Shown: positions 40,534 through 53,299, counted from the stretch's first letter. The stretch is 64,000 bases of DNA from Setophaga petechia (GCA_024362935.1 JANCRA010000007.1:8248503-8312502), one strand, 5' to 3'. The notes: generated by a model not told the origin, from the sequence alone. Program-made: numbers and translations.

Positions 40534-40540
40534 TGTTTAC
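40534..40540 (+). promoter_or_regulatory. miR-30 seed match (7-mer)
   Basis: TGTTTAC in the proximal 3'UTR of CCDC6. Further miR-30 matches are at 40751, 41700 and 45540. Sequence match only. Confidence 0.4.
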
Positions 40541-40750
40541 TTGAACTACATGTATGTCCATTCTCTGGCTGGAACATTTGCTACTCTGTTTGGTAATACG
40601 GCATTATGTCGTTTTGCTTGGCTCCAAAGCTTCATTTTCCTGGCTTTTAGGTTTGTAAAATTAAAGGGATACCTTTTTATATTTTTTCATGACAATTTGC
40701 AGAAAATGAAAGGCGTGATGGGCTACATGATAAATTCTGAAATATTACAG

Positions 40751-40757
40751 TGTTTAC
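40751..40757 (+). promoter_or_regulatory. miR-30 seed match (7-mer)
   Basis: TGTTTAC, second match in the proximal 3'UTR. Sequence match only. Confidence 0.4.
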
Positions 40758-41699
40758 CAAGCTTATGGAAGATCAGCACTATGTTTCAGTCATTTAAATT
40801 ATCAGCTTCTAGTGCAAACGTGAGTCAGACACCCTAATCAGTGCCCAAGACACAAGCTCTCTGTTATTTCCTAGCAAATAAGCTTAATTCACAGAGGACA
40901 CATCCATACTTCTCCTGTTTAAAAGCACCTCAAACACATGGTACAGTCAGAACTTTACACTGAGGGAACTGGCTTGTTGGAGTCTGTGGAATGTACAATT
41001 TGTGGACCTTAAGATTTGATGATGTCACTTGACATTTCTGCTAACCTGTAAGCTGCCCATACCGTGTGCCCTGTCACAGTGACTGCGGGGGAATGTGGTC
41101 CTGCCCACAGGTTACTGAGAGCTGATTCAAGTGTGTGCTCTTGGATTTTTTTGCTGCAGAAGGCGATGTGATTGTAGAGAACAGCTGATGATAATTTCTT
41201 TCTTGTTAAAATATATTCATTGTGATTCCCCTGAAGCAAAGTTTGAACAGGTATTTTAAATGTTCAAAAGTCTGTTAGAAAACGAGATCATCATAGAGGA
41301 ATATATTGGCTTTACAGCCAAAGCTTTGTATTGCTTGGTAGAAACAGAGTACAAGAAAGTAGCACAACATGGCACTAATGAATGCTTATTTAGCAGCCTA
41401 AGCCGGTACAATGTATAAAGAAGTGTATTCCAAATACATTCTTTCCATTCATTTAGCACAAATAAATTGGTTTCACTTTGCAGTGGAACAAAGTGTCACT
41501 TCTTGATATTGACATCCTACTCGGTTACATTTTTCCTGAGGTTCCTGTTGAGTACTGGGGTTTATATATTATTGATAATTTTAAATGGTTTACCTCATAT
41601 ATATGGATATGTGGGCCATGGAAAATGACAAGAGAATGTTTATTTTATGAGAATATGTATCTGGCTATAATCAGAGCAGAACATGAGTAATTTATCTTT

Positions 41700-41707
41700 T
41701 GTTTACA
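41700..41707 (+). promoter_or_regulatory. miR-30 seed match (8-mer)
   Basis: TGTTTACA, the strongest class of site. It lies upstream of the 42803 polyadenylation signal, so it would be present in short and long forms. Confidence 0.45.
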
Positions 41708-41798
41708 AAAGTTTGTTTGACATGCTTAATGCTTTATTAAGGACATTTTTAAGAAGGAAGTACAGCATTCTGGTAGTATACTAACACTTGTACATATA

Positions 41799-41806
41799 AT
41801 GTCATG
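41799..41806 (+). promoter_or_regulatory. Pumilio recognition element
   Basis: TGTACATA matches the Pumilio consensus TGTANATA in the 3'UTR. Sequence match only. Confidence 0.4.
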
Positions 41807-42802
41807 TTTGCCGCTCACCTATTCAGTCAGAATTGCAAAACGAAATTCCTTATGAAAATAGTGCTCTAAATCAAAGTTGTAAGTTAAAATAATGTTGTAA
41901 AATGTTCCGGTTAAGGCAAAATTAGAATTTCTTCACCGTAGCTATGTAGTTTCAGCTCTGAGAGAATTTAGAGAAATGCATATATAGTCTATTACACTTC
42001 TTAAACCAATATGGGATCAAGTGCATTATCAAATTACGTTACATTAATTATGGTAGTTACTCTCCAGTCAGACAATTCTCAAGTTTGTGGCAGACCTAAA
42101 ATTTGACCACTGCTTCCACCTGAAAATAGTTGACCATAGCAGATGCTCAGCTTTCCATAGAGGAAACTCAGCTCTGAGCATTATAATTAAGCAGAGCTCC
42201 TGAATAAGTGATAAGGTTGAATGGGAGAAGGTGACAGATAGTCAGAGGTGGGACTAAGGTCAAGACAGGATCAGCTTAGTTTGAGGCTTGTCCTTTTGTA
42301 AACATAAGACAAAGAAAAAAATATACTCTGTATTAAGTAGGATTCCAGCTCAAGTATCCCAGAATTTGAAATGGTGCCCTCCTTTCTGAAGTGCTTTGAG
42401 ATCCTTGGATATATGGCTCTGTGGAGGGCAGTCACACAGTGGTGGTAGCACAAATGTGGGTGGAAAGGGAAGAGCCTTTGATGGTGTTTTAAGATCTCAA
42501 AATGGAAAATTGCCTAGAATAATTTACATTTGAAACATATTCCAAAACTGAATTTGTGTAACCCAAGTTCAGCTGCTGTTATAAAGTGTCTTAGTGAACT
42601 TTCCTTACTGTTCCAGTGGGACTGTTACCAGAAGAAAGTAAAGAACTGACAAATGTATACTAAACCTTGAAAGTGTAAAAAGGCACTAAATTGGCCTTAT
42701 CGAACTAAGAACGTTGAACAAACATTTGCTTGCAATCAGAAGTGTTAAACTCTATTTGTAGACTTTTTGAATAAGTTGAGAAATTGTGCACAACCATCTC
42801 CT

Positions 42803-42808
42803 AATAAA
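42803..42808 (+). terminator. Candidate proximal polyadenylation signal
   Basis: AATAAA followed about 25 nt later by a T-rich ttcagttttccttgtg stretch. It would give a 3'UTR of about 2.5 kb. Confidence 0.4.
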
Positions 42809-43165
42809 TGTAAATGGATTTTCAGTTTTCCTTGTGAATTATAGTCATGAATTATGATTCTGCAGCTGTGATTTTATCAGATCTGTAGACTGGAGAAACT
42901 CACTTGACAGTGAGGTCCAGCTCACTACGAGGGCTTAAGCGCTTTGTTTCTCTCAGAAGCACCTGGGTGGTTTTCTGACATCCTTTTCATCACTAATGCC
43001 TCTCAGTTGCACACTGCATTGTCACTAGCTGTGTAAGTCCACAGAAGCAATTTCTAGCTGTGTGGAGCATTTTGTGAGCGTACCCCTTCACAGCTAAAGA
43101 TTGAAAAAAATAAAATCTACTTTTCAGCTGTTTCAGCAGTGCTTTCCTCTCTGACAATCAAGCGT

Positions 43166-43189
43166 ACAATACAATTCTTTTTGTATTGT
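43166..43189 (+). repeat. Short hairpin in 3'UTR (9-bp arms)
   Basis: acaatacaa (43166-43174) and ttgtattgt (43181-43189) are exact reverse complements around a 6-nt loop. Confidence 0.8.
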
Positions 43190-44135
43190 CTCTCAAGGGT
43201 TCTGGCTTGGACACTGGAATGCAGCTGATACTCAGTAGAGCATTAAGAGTTTATTTTATCCACAATTTGTTCCACAGAAGTTCTTTGGAAGAAGAGGTGG
43301 GACTGTTTGCAGGTAGTCTTCAGCTAAAATCCGGATAAGACTGTTTTAATTACATGTACTCTTTTGAGAGCATATTCCCAAGGGCAGAAAGTACATCAGA
43401 GTTTTTCCAGAAAGCGTTAGTGCTGTTCTGTTGGCAGTTGCTGTTCTGGAGCTGAGCAGAACAGGATTCCTTTCCTGTTAAAATGTTTTCATTTAGGAAT
43501 CCAGCTGCCTGGGTGGAATCCCTGTGCACTTCAGCTGAATGAGAAATGCAGTCTTGGAAGCAGTGAAACTGACAAAGTTTCCTGGGATGTGTGCAAGTTG
43601 CACTGCTGACAGGAGAGTATATGGACTCTGTTAAATAAATGGAAGCTGATCATGGAGACAAATAAAAGAGCCTTAAATAGTTTGTCAATCAAAGAAACAC
43701 AGTTTCATCCTCGGTGTCAATTATTGCTTTGCTAAGAGGATGCAGCCAGGGACCTTGATTGAGCTTTACAGTGTTTTTCCTGATCCTAATGCTTAGTTTT
43801 ACAAGCAGTACAAATTCTAATACTGTTCAACTCTTTCTGATGTTTCCTTTTTTTCAGTCATGGCAGTCTGTTTCTTTTTGATCCTTGGGAGTCTACAGAG
43901 CATGGACTATGCAGAGCATATTTCTCCAGTTCAAGCCATCTCATAAGAAACCAGAAGGTTTATGAGTGTAAGCTATAAAATTATAATACATGTGTATGTT
44001 ACAACAACCTCCTTGAGAGGAATGACCTCTGCTCTTGAAGAGAGAGCAAACAGAGCCCCTGAATACCAAATGGACTGTATGCATAGAGACAATCTGATTT
44101 CCTCAGTTCCCTGAGGAGCTGAATTCCTCTCCCAG

Positions 44136-44137
<2 letters not shown>

Positions 44138-44166
<29 letters not shown>
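44138..44166. repeat. Poly-T tract, T29
   Basis: Twenty-nine uninterrupted T in the presumed distal 3'UTR. It may be a length-variable microsatellite, or the reverse complement of a poly-A tail, though no retrocopy body was recognised next to it. Confidence 0.9.
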
Positions 44167-44174
<8 letters not shown>

Positions 44175-44541
44175 TCATGGTTCTTAAAATTTTAAATTAT
44201 TTTAAATTCTACATCTTGCTATAAGAAGTACTCAGGATCCCTTCATGTTAATTTTGGGTAAAACCCATGAGTCCCAGTGCAAGCAGAGTCTGAGTCAATG
44301 CCACTGTGTGGACAGGAGGAAGTCACTGAACATGGCAGACCGTGGCCTTTATGGTGCAGTTAAAGAGGGAGTGTGTGCTCATATGATGATTTATTTTTCT
44401 AAGCAGCTGGTTTTGGATTTTAGGTGTGTTCTGAAGAGGAGATAAACTGTGGAGTTTGGCACTGCATTACAGGCAGCTGCTACTACTTTAGGGAGAAGAG
44501 TGCTTGTGCCTGTTCTGCTAGTTGGGCTCCAAAGAAAAGTA

Positions 44542-44549
44542 CTACCTCA
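44542..44549 (+). promoter_or_regulatory. let-7 seed match (8-mer)
   Basis: CTACCTCA in the distal part of the presumed 3'UTR. It would only be present if the distal polyadenylation site is used. Confidence 0.4.
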
Positions 44550-45539
44550 TCTTTCAGTTGGGATGATGTGGCCACAGGGTCAGCAGAAATGCTGTAGCTC
44601 TGTTCGGTTTTGTTCTGCATGTGTTACCTGGATGGGAGTCTTTCCTCGCTGCAGTGGGGTTCCAGAGGTTATAAAGCTTTTGTAGAGGAGGAGTGAAGAG
44701 TTAGGACAGATGGTTGAAGGTTGACTTTGTGAAAATTGTGTCCCTGTAGTAAAATTGCTGCTCAGAGTGCTCTTTTTCTAGGCCTGGAGATTGCCTGTAT
44801 TAAAACTACTGGGAGGGCGGGAGGCATTTTTTTGTGATTTCCATTGAAATGGTTGTGTTGCAGGGCTTCAAGTTTAAGGTGTTGGTATCTAATTGAAAAA
44901 CAACAACCAAAAAAAATATCACAAAAAGCAATTCCCCTTTCCCCAGACGTATTGGAAGTAGTCTTCTGTGTGCAAAGGTGGGTTTTCTCAGGATAAAACA
45001 TAATTCTGTGTCTATAAACCGAGATGTTTTATTCTAGTGGTAAAACCTAAGCTGTCCAAGGCACTTTAGTTTGTGATTGCTGACTTTTGTTTTGGCAGGT
45101 GTTTCAGATGAAATCTAAGCCTCCTGTGGAGGAAGAAAAAAATCACCTGACAGCTGTAGACTGTTCCTTTCCTGCAGAAATACAGCAATTTCCTCAAATG
45201 CAAGTGGAACAAGCATCCTTGAGCTTTTCTGAAGCTTATATTTAATTTCAGTACCTTGGTGATTGCTCTTGTATAGTTATAGTTTGGTTGGGTGTCTAGC
45301 TGGTTGTTCCTATGTTTTTCTGATCCTAGTGAAGGAAGCCTGTTGGAATGTGGATCAAGCAATGGCCAAAGTGCAGATTTGTTGAGCTTGAATCCAAGTG
45401 GTGACTTTAAGAACATTCACTGTTGGTGTGGGTCAGAGCTTACTGTAAGAACCTCGGATATAAAGAAGTTTGTTTTTTTTAGCAGGTTACATTCTGTTCC
45501 TGTACTAGCTGTATTATTGCTTTTTTGTATCTCTCAAGG

Positions 45540-45547
45540 TGTTTACA
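45540..45547 (+). promoter_or_regulatory. miR-30 seed match (8-mer)
   Basis: TGTTTACA about 65 nt upstream of the 45611 polyadenylation signal. Position near a 3'UTR end favours activity. Sequence match only. Confidence 0.45.
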
Positions 45548-45610
45548 TATACTTGTAATTGTTACAATGTGTCTGTAATCGAGCTCATCTGTGCCTTCAT
45601 GCAGACTTCC

Positions 45611-45616
45611 AATAAA
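45611..45616 (+). terminator. Candidate distal polyadenylation signal of CCDC6
   Basis: AATAAA followed within 10-30 nt by a T/GT-rich block (gattttttttgtatttacttg), the normal arrangement for cleavage. This is the best-formed signal in the region. Confidence 0.55.
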
Positions 45617-45839
45617 CACTTGATTTTTTTTGTATTTACTTGTATGGAAGACTACTGGGTGGATGTATATTTCCTTCTCTGTCAGCCTATCAGCACTGGG
45701 AAAAAGAGGAAGAAAAATGAGAACTAGGGGTCAGAGAAAGTTGGATGTTTGTCTTTGTTTTTGCTGTGTTTGATTCTAGTTGTGCCATTCCTTGTGTTAA
45801 ATGTCTGATTGTGTAACCTGGGGCATAACCTGTGCACAG

Positions 45840-45845
45840 AATAAA
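45840..45845 (+). terminator. Alternative distal polyadenylation signal
   Basis: AATAAA in cagaataaagtttgcact. The GT-rich context downstream is weaker than at 45611. It might mark the longest CCDC6 transcript. Confidence 0.35.
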
Positions 45846-45865
45846 GTTTGCACTGGAGGTGCTCC

Positions 45866-48564
45866 TCGCTTTGCATTAGGTGGATATTCAAAGTACAAAG
45901 CATGCTTGACTCCATCAGCTTGCTTCTGTCTTGAAAGAATGCAGCTATATTTCTTGAGTTATTATTGTGGGGAAATTCCAGAGTACCTTTCTGAATTAAA
46001 CATGTCTGTTTAACTTCTCACAGCTGCCTTGCATGGGAATTCAGGCTTTTGTTTGCCAGAGCAAAAGCTGAAGTATTTCTGGTCGTAGTTGACCTCCTTA
46101 CCTTGAGAGTACATTTCCTTGGGAGGGTGGAGTGGAGTAGGAAAATAATAGAGTTTCATCTTATAATTTTTTCTCAGTTGATTGGAACAGAGAGGTGTAT
46201 TTGTACAAAGTTACAGAGAAACATCCTACGTGTTCTGAGTCAAAAGCTGTACATGGCAGGGCAGCTATTTCTCTAATCTGATATCAGCTGTGAGAAGGAG
46301 AGAAGGCAAAAAATGTTTCCTTGCCTATGCCAAGGGTTGTACTGTGTATTCTGTGTATTCAGAAAGAGTGTTTTTACTATTGCTTTGTAGTAAAGGCCAT
46401 GGTATCAGGTGCTGTCTTCCAGCTTTTCTTGATTGTCTTGTAGTCACACCTGATTGTTCAATTAAGTCATTCTATGATTGATGAATTCATTTATTTTCTA
46501 ATGGAGATCTTTCTTAGGAATCCACCATCATTTTTGCTGTTTTGACATATTTTCTTACTAAAACCTTAATCAGTTATTATATTTAATGATTTTAGAGCAT
46601 GAGCCAGTGTAAACCATAGATTGTATATATTTGTGTAAATTCTGTAAGTACTTTGTTATGCCATCTCTTTTGATGTTTCTGATTTCTGATATTTCTGGTG
46701 TTTCTTTTTTACTGTCTGCATTCATTTGTCAGCTTATCACAGAGGTCACCTGTGGCATGCTCAGTAGCTTGTCTAAGTGTTACTTGCTGTGTCTGGGTGT
46801 TTTGCCAAGATTCTGGGTTTAGATCTGAAAGTTCCAAAGGTACTTAACCTTATCCTGTATTCAATGTCTTGAGTGTTGCTAAACTTGTTGGTTGAATCCA
46901 CTTGTTTCTGTCCTGTTCAGCTGCTGCTCTGGCCTTTCTGTGACTGCTGCTCTGTTCAAGTTAGCACATTGTGCCTGCAATGGAAGTGTGCTCTTCCATC
47001 CTAACCAGTGAAATCCTTGGGTTCTGATGGCTGCAGATTGCTGGGCACCAGGCCATGAGTGTGTTTCAGCCAATGCTAACCTGGCTGATCTGTGTTACTC
47101 TGCCCTTGGAACACAGGCAGTGTTTCTTAAAAGGCGTTTATTCCCCTCAGGGCCCTGCTGCACATGCTGAGCAAGCAGTTCTGCCTGTCCCTGACTGCCA
47201 TGGCTGCTGGCTCTGGGGACTGGGGGAGTGGGCTGATGCTCTCTTTGTGCATGTCCTTTGTTTTCTGGCATTTGTCTGAACAGAAATGAACCACTTGAGC
47301 ACTTTCAGAATAGCAGAAAAAAGGGAGAGATGACACATAGCTGGTTTAAGTTCAGGTTGCTTCATCCGGGTGATCACCCCTTTAGATGGTTCTTTTTTAT
47401 TTCTTCCAGTGCTTGTACCCCTTTATAAATGAAAGCAAGTTCCCAGCATTGGAGGGGTTAACTTAGAAATCCTGGTAAACTGCTGAGAGTGAGAGAAAGA
47501 ACGATGCATTGCACAGCAAGCAATTTTAATAAGCCTAATCCTTGCTGAATGTAAAGGTGCTGGCTTGGATATCAATCTGTTTCACGTGCTTCTGAGACAG
47601 ATCTGTACCTTTCCAAGTACACAGCACAGCCATCCTACAGCAGCAAGAAGAGGTTGAGGTCAGTCCTGCATTTCCCAGATGGACACTGAAGGTGTGTATA
47701 AAGATTATTAAAGACTGTTAGTTCACTTGGATGCAGAAAACAGTAAGTACAATTGGAAGGTCTGAGATGGGAACCTTGAGGCTTTTGAGCCTCAGGGCTG
47801 TTGATGAGAGTCATCTGTTCCAAATTCTGTATATCAGTGAAAATGCTCTATACCATGTCCTGCAGTTTTATTCTCTTAAGCCTTGAGCATAGCCTGGCAT
47901 GTGAATTTAATGAAACCAGAGCAGTGATCTGTGTGAGTCTCAGGTATCTGTGGTGTGACCATCTGGCATTTTTGGGGCTAAATTTAAGAAGTGTACACTG
48001 CTGCCTTCTTTCCCCTCAGTCCCTGTGGGCACATTGCCTTCCCTCCTGTTACTGAGGGCTCCCTCGAGCTGGTGTGAAAAGTAGTGTTGTGAGCTGGGCT
48101 CTTGCCATGCTGCATCTGGGTGCTTTTTGACAGTGCTGAATGAAACAGGGTGTAAAATTCACTAGTTTTCTAGTGAATTTTAACACTATCTTGTCTGTCA
48201 ACAGCAAATAATAAATGTAGAAGAGGTCAAGAATAAATGCTTCTGTCTTTCTGCCTTGAGATGGGAATTTTAGATCTGCTGTGACTTTTTTTCCCCACAC
48301 TTCCTAAAAATCCACCTGATTTTTCTGTACCTGTCCAACACTGCTACCTACTTCTGCTTATTTTCTAGCAGGGGGAAGAATTAAGACTAATAACATGAAG
48401 CAGTTTTCAGTTCAGCTGTGATTGGTACCTGACTTTCTTTGGACTATGCAGATTGCTCATCTGCGTCACCAAGTTAGGCAGATTGTTTTGGATCACTTGT
48501 ATGTGAATTTTTGCAGTTGTTTTGACACAAAAAGCATTGGATGGTTTGGAAAGATACAAAACCT
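45866..48564. other. Intergenic DNA downstream of CCDC6
   Basis: No recognisable coding exon. It holds a perfect 12-bp palindrome gggtgatcaccc (47368-47379) and a 12-bp-arm hairpin (48154-48181). Open frames are short and random in composition. Confidence 0.75.
48154..48181. repeat. Perfect 12-bp hairpin with tttt loop
   Basis: aaaattcactag (48154-48165), tttt, then ctagtgaatttt (48170-48181). The arms are exact reverse complements. It lies about 400 bp before a CR1 fragment. No function assigned. Confidence 0.95.
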
Positions 48565-49010
48565 ATTGGAAAGTGTCCAAGAGAGGGATGTGGAGATGGT
48601 CCTAGAGGGGAAGCCGTGCCAGGAGCAGGGTTCACGTTGCTTGGTCAGTTCAGCCTGGAGAGGAGGAGGCTGAGGGGAGACCTCCCTGCAGTCACAGCTT
48701 CCTCCTGAGGGTCAGAGGAGGGGCAGGCACTGATCTCTGCTCTGTGTGACAGTGACAGGAGCAAGGGAGTGGCCTGGAGTTGTGCCAGGGCAGGTTGAGG
48801 CTGGATATCAGGGAAAGGTTCTTCCCTAGAGGGTGACTGGGCTCTGGAACAGGCTCCCAGGGCAGTGGTCACGGCCCCAAGGCTGACAGAGCTCAAGGAG
48901 CATTTGGACAGCTCTTGGGCACAGGGTGTGATATCTGGGGTGCAGGGCTTGGAGTTGGATTTGATGATGCTTGTGGGTCCCTTCCAACTCAGAATATCCT
49001 GTGATTCTAA
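48565..49010 (+). mobile_element. CR1 LINE fragment (3' end)
   Basis: Recognisable bird CR1 3' region: ttcagcctggagaggaggag, then ggttcttccctagagggtga, tctggaacaggctcccaggg, and the terminus cccttccaactcagaatatcctgtgattcta. 5'-truncated, as most CR1 copies are. The open frames in it are remnants without coding potential. A G+C-rich stretch continues to about 49210. Confidence 0.9.
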
Positions 49011-52000
49011 TTTATATTTTTTTAGTAACTTCCCCTGGGTGTTGCTGCCCTTTCAGGGTAGCTGCCTGCCCTGGGGTGGTGGCACCAGGCTCAGGTGCCC
49101 CCAGGTACCCTCGGGGCCTCCTGGGCCTTGGGTGGATCCCAGGCTGTGGGATCTGGGGGTGCTGTGTCACGGGGCCCTCCTCCATCCACCCTTGGAGCTG
49201 AGCAGGGGTAAGTGGAAACTGGAGCAGACTTGGCAACAGAGAAATTAAAAGTTCCTTAGTATGATGGAATCCCCAGCAGTGGTACATATTTGCAAATCTG
49301 TATTTCCACAGAAACTAGCTAGAAAGGAGTTTCTGTGAGTGAATGATTAAAGGGATTAAGGCTTTTAAACTTAATATACTTTGTGTTGCTTTTGGTCATC
49401 AGGACATAGTTCTGCATAATTTTTAAATTGTTTAGTCACCTTTCCTGCACGCAGATATTTACACAGCAGACTTAGAAACCAGTAAGAGTCCTAAGTTTTA
49501 TTTAAATTATTTTCCTGCGTTTTCTGTTAAGAGCAAGTGTTAGCTGTGACAACATACCAATGAATTGAACCTGTTAAAAATTACTGCATTCCTCACACTA
49601 TTAAGGCACTCTAGGATTAGTCTGGCTGTTGTCTTGAGTATTCATTAAATACATTTTTTATGCTGTTAGTTTCTGAAGGTAATTGAAGGGTTTCAAGTTA
49701 ACTCTTTCATATTTTTAAAAGACATTCAGTTTCTTTAAAAAAAATTTGTCTGGACTAAAGCATCCCATGCTATTAAATATACATATTGACACCATACAAT
49801 TGAAATTAATGTCTGAATTCAGAGGGGAATCTATCTTTTTAGATTAAACATTCCAAGAACTTCCCAGAGATACTCCCAGGAATCCTGTGCCCTTGTTCTA
49901 GCAGCCTCCCTGATTTAAGGGACAATTTATTACAAGAGTTTCTGTGAATCAAAATTGCACCATAAAGTTGACTTCTCTTTTATGGTGTATTTTAGGAATC
50001 CACCTAACTGAAATGGTGGCTCCTTGCATTAAAATTTATGCTAACTATAATTCCAGCTCAAATCTTATCTATATTCATGGGAACACAGTCTCTTGACAGC
50101 AATAACCTTGCTAAGCCTGTCTGGAGCGTAATCTTATTTTTTTTCCTAGGGATTTTTTCTCCCCCTTGGGAAATCTACACGCATGTGCAAATGGGGTTAG
50201 AAATGCCATTAATGTCCTACCAGTTAATTCAAATAATGAAATGGATCATTATGGCAATACATGAAGACAGTTGGTGTGCACCAGAGGGATTACACGGGTG
50301 AAGAGAACACACAGTGAGCAGGATACTTGTCTTTGCATGGCCTAGAGTGAGGGTTAAGCTCAGCTTGTTTTCTAACAGAAAATGAGCCAGATCACAGAAC
50401 TTTTGCTGCAGTTAAAGAGCTCAGGGCTTTCCAAATACTTTCACTTTACTCAGTCGTTACAAAACCCTCATCCTGATTCTGAAGCTATTTCTCAGTTTCA
50501 TGTTTCTGTTAATCATAAAAAGGTTTCTGTTATCCCAGATTACCTTTTGGAAGGCAACTTTAGAGGAAACCAGTTTCTTCCCCCCAAAGTGCTAATGTTT
50601 AATTGATTAGAGTCAGGGTGCCTCATGATAGTGAAATGTTTGCTCAAGATTTGATAAAGATTTACAAGGTCAAGCCATTAAATGTTGAATAAACTACACT
50701 GTTAGAACTGGTTATGACTGAGATAGTCTTTCAGGCTACAGAATTCACATCTTGAACAGTTTATACTGGCACAAAAATATATTTAATCCTCTTGCCTTCA
50801 TTGTTTAATTTGAATGTTTCATTGGGGTGGTTGGGGGGTGTTTTGGTGGGTTTTGGTTGTTTGGGGATTTTTGCTAAGTTGCTACCAGTTTTATTTTCTT
50901 ACTGCTTGCTTCTCTTACAAATCTTGTTCTTTGGTCCCAACTGCATTGTAGCAATGTTGTAAAATCTTTCCTTTACCAGTGCAAAACTACATTTTACAGT
51001 TTTAACTTTAATGGCACAAACATCCTCTAATTTACAGATGATAATGAACTTGAGAGGGTTCTGCTGTCATCTGCTGCCGACAGTACAACTTCCATATTTT
51101 CAGCTATTTCCTTTCTTCCAAATTCCTGGTTTAAAACATGCTCTGAAAAAAAGAAAAAAAAAAAAAAACTTGGTATGTTTTTAACAGCACTGCCACTTGC
51201 GTTTATGAATTGTCACCTGATCTTACTTAAAATTTATTATTGCAAGGAATCTGTTATGATGTGATTCAGCAAACAGCAGTCAACCTTTGGTAAGTTTTCC
51301 AAAAACACTTGGATTTGTTGAGGGCTGAAATTGGCACTTACCTAGACATTGTGGGTCAGCTGTTGTTCTCATGGATGGAATATCTTCAGTGAAGCTGTTT
51401 TGGACTTAGAAGGGCAGAAATGAGGACTGAGTTTGGCTGCAAATTCCAAATGGATGAGTGGGCTGTGAAATTAGCTATGACTTCCACACCTTTTTGAAAA
51501 TGTCACAGCGGTTTCTAAAGTGAATGCTTCCTGCAAGCCTCAGATCCCAGAGTTCAATGAAAGGCACGGCAGCCTTATTCCCACGGGGGCAGAAGGAGCC
51601 AGGGAACTTTTCCTGGCAGTTAATGCCCTCATATTAAAGTTGCTCACATGGCGCTCAGGCTGCACTTTCTTCTTCCACAACAAATCCCCAAAAATAGAAC
51701 AGTCACTGAAAGCCTGACACTTGCTACAGCTTTGTAATCCAAGTTGGCCTAAGGCTGAGGTGGGGGAAGTCTCAACCAAGAGCAAGGACTCAGCAAAGAC
51801 TTTTTTTGTTTGTTTTTTCCCTCCCAAGTGCTCTGCTCAGAGGCAGGGCTCCTGGCTGCTCCTCTCCTGTTTCCAGAGCAGTTACATAATTACTGCACGG
51901 TTTCAAAGATAGGTTAGCGGAAGCCATTAAGGATGTTTTCCATCTCTGGACTGCAGAAACTTAAGGTGGTTTGTCAGCCTAAAGAAGAAAACTTCCCTTG

Positions 52001-53299
52001 GAGGAAAATAATTATCTTCTGCAAATGCAGCTTTAATTCACTGTTGACATATTCAAATTTGCAATTCATCTTTTTGAATCTGTTTTACTTCAACTCTGTT
52101 AACTGGGGTACATCTCCTCTAAGATTATTCTCCTTAGTGGTGGATATATAAAATAATATTTAAGAAAAAAAATTTCTTTGACTTGAAGCAATGGCATTTC
52201 CTATGAAGCCTTAACCTGATGTTTAGGATGCCATCTTACTGCATATGAAGTCTGTGCCAGTTGGATTCTTGGTTGAATTCTAGTGACTTTCTTTAATGAC
52301 CATGTGGGGAGGTGGGAGAGGAGAAAACAGCAATAAGAAAATGGAAGAGGAAATTCAAGTGTCAGTTTACACAAGTATTAACTGTATAGGAATGCTTTGT
52401 CTATTAAAAATAAATTGCAAGCCTGTGTAGAGATATTTAAAACAAACTTTCTCTAGTGTTTCAACTGTTTCCAAAATGCACAGGTAAGTATCATCAAGTA
52501 AGGAAGGTTCTATCTTGTTTTGGTTAAATGAACATTGTTTTCTTTGCCTGAAAGACTCAGATCATTTTAATGTCCTTGCAGATCCTAATCCTCATTTGAG
52601 GGACTTTCCATTACGTAAAAGTAATCCCCATGAGTCAGTGAGGGAATAACCTTTCTCTGGGGCAGGCTCATCCCTAAGAGAAGAATTTGAAAAGCTCAGT
52701 CCAAGCCCTGCCTTAACCCTCCAAAAATCCCATTGCTGAGCCTTGGCCTTTGGTCTCATGTCACTGTCTGACTTGTGCAATCCCACAGTTCAAGGCAGGA
52801 CTGCTTCCTTTCAGGAAGCACCCTGAATTCCTGCTCAGAGTGGTCAGTATTTGTCTTTAATACATGACTCAGCTTGGGGAAGAAACCAAACCAAGCAGCT
52901 ATAACAACAGTAGCTTCTCCAAAACCCTGTGAATCCAAGGACAAGTCTTTGCTCTCTATATTAGATGTGGTAAGTGGGCTAATTGCTAACCAAAAAGCAG
53001 AAGTTTTTGAGGTTCAGCTGTTGTAAGGGATGGGAGGATCAAAGCAACCCCTAGCTAGAAACTGTCCAAATGAGTTTAGACTGGACATGAACATGCCACA
53101 AAATTTCTAAAGCAGACCTGTCTGTGCCTATTGGAGTGAGCCACTTGCAAGTTCTCCAGTGACACTGTCATCTAAATGCCATCTAAATCAGGCACTTGGA
53201 GCTCTGTTTATGTGTGAGAGAGCACTGGGTTTTGTAAGACTGAAGTCACTGGGCTTGTGGTTCAGCCTCTCTTTCTGCTCTTGCTGTCATGGGATGTTT
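49011..53299. other. Intergenic DNA between CR1 fragments
   Basis: AT-rich apart from the first 200 bp. It has an A-rich tract at about 51147-51168. No exon, RNA gene or further repeat family was recognised. Confidence 0.7.

Larger units (their letters stand above)
40326..45865 (+). other. CCDC6: CCDC6 3' untranslated region (3' limit uncertain)
   Basis: It follows the TAG stop without a splice site. Human CCDC6 also has a multi-kilobase 3'UTR, so a 2.5-5.5 kb 3'UTR is expected. AATAAA signals occur at 41461, 42803, 43109, 43634, 43661, 45611 and 45840. I place the distal end just after 45611 or 45840, with a possible shorter form after 42803. It contains seed matches for miR-30 (four), let-7 and miR-19, a Pumilio motif, a T29 tract (44138-44166) and a 9-bp hairpin (43166-43189). 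The exact end is an inference. Confidence 0.6.

Noticed and set aside
44138..44166. T29 read as the poly-A tail of a minus-strand retrocopy
   Set aside because: The DNA next to it has no recognisable gene body and no clear target-site duplication.
48865..49287. Open frames of 127, 76 and 91 codons around 49 kb
   Set aside because: They are formed by CR1 sequence and the G+C-rich stretch next to it.
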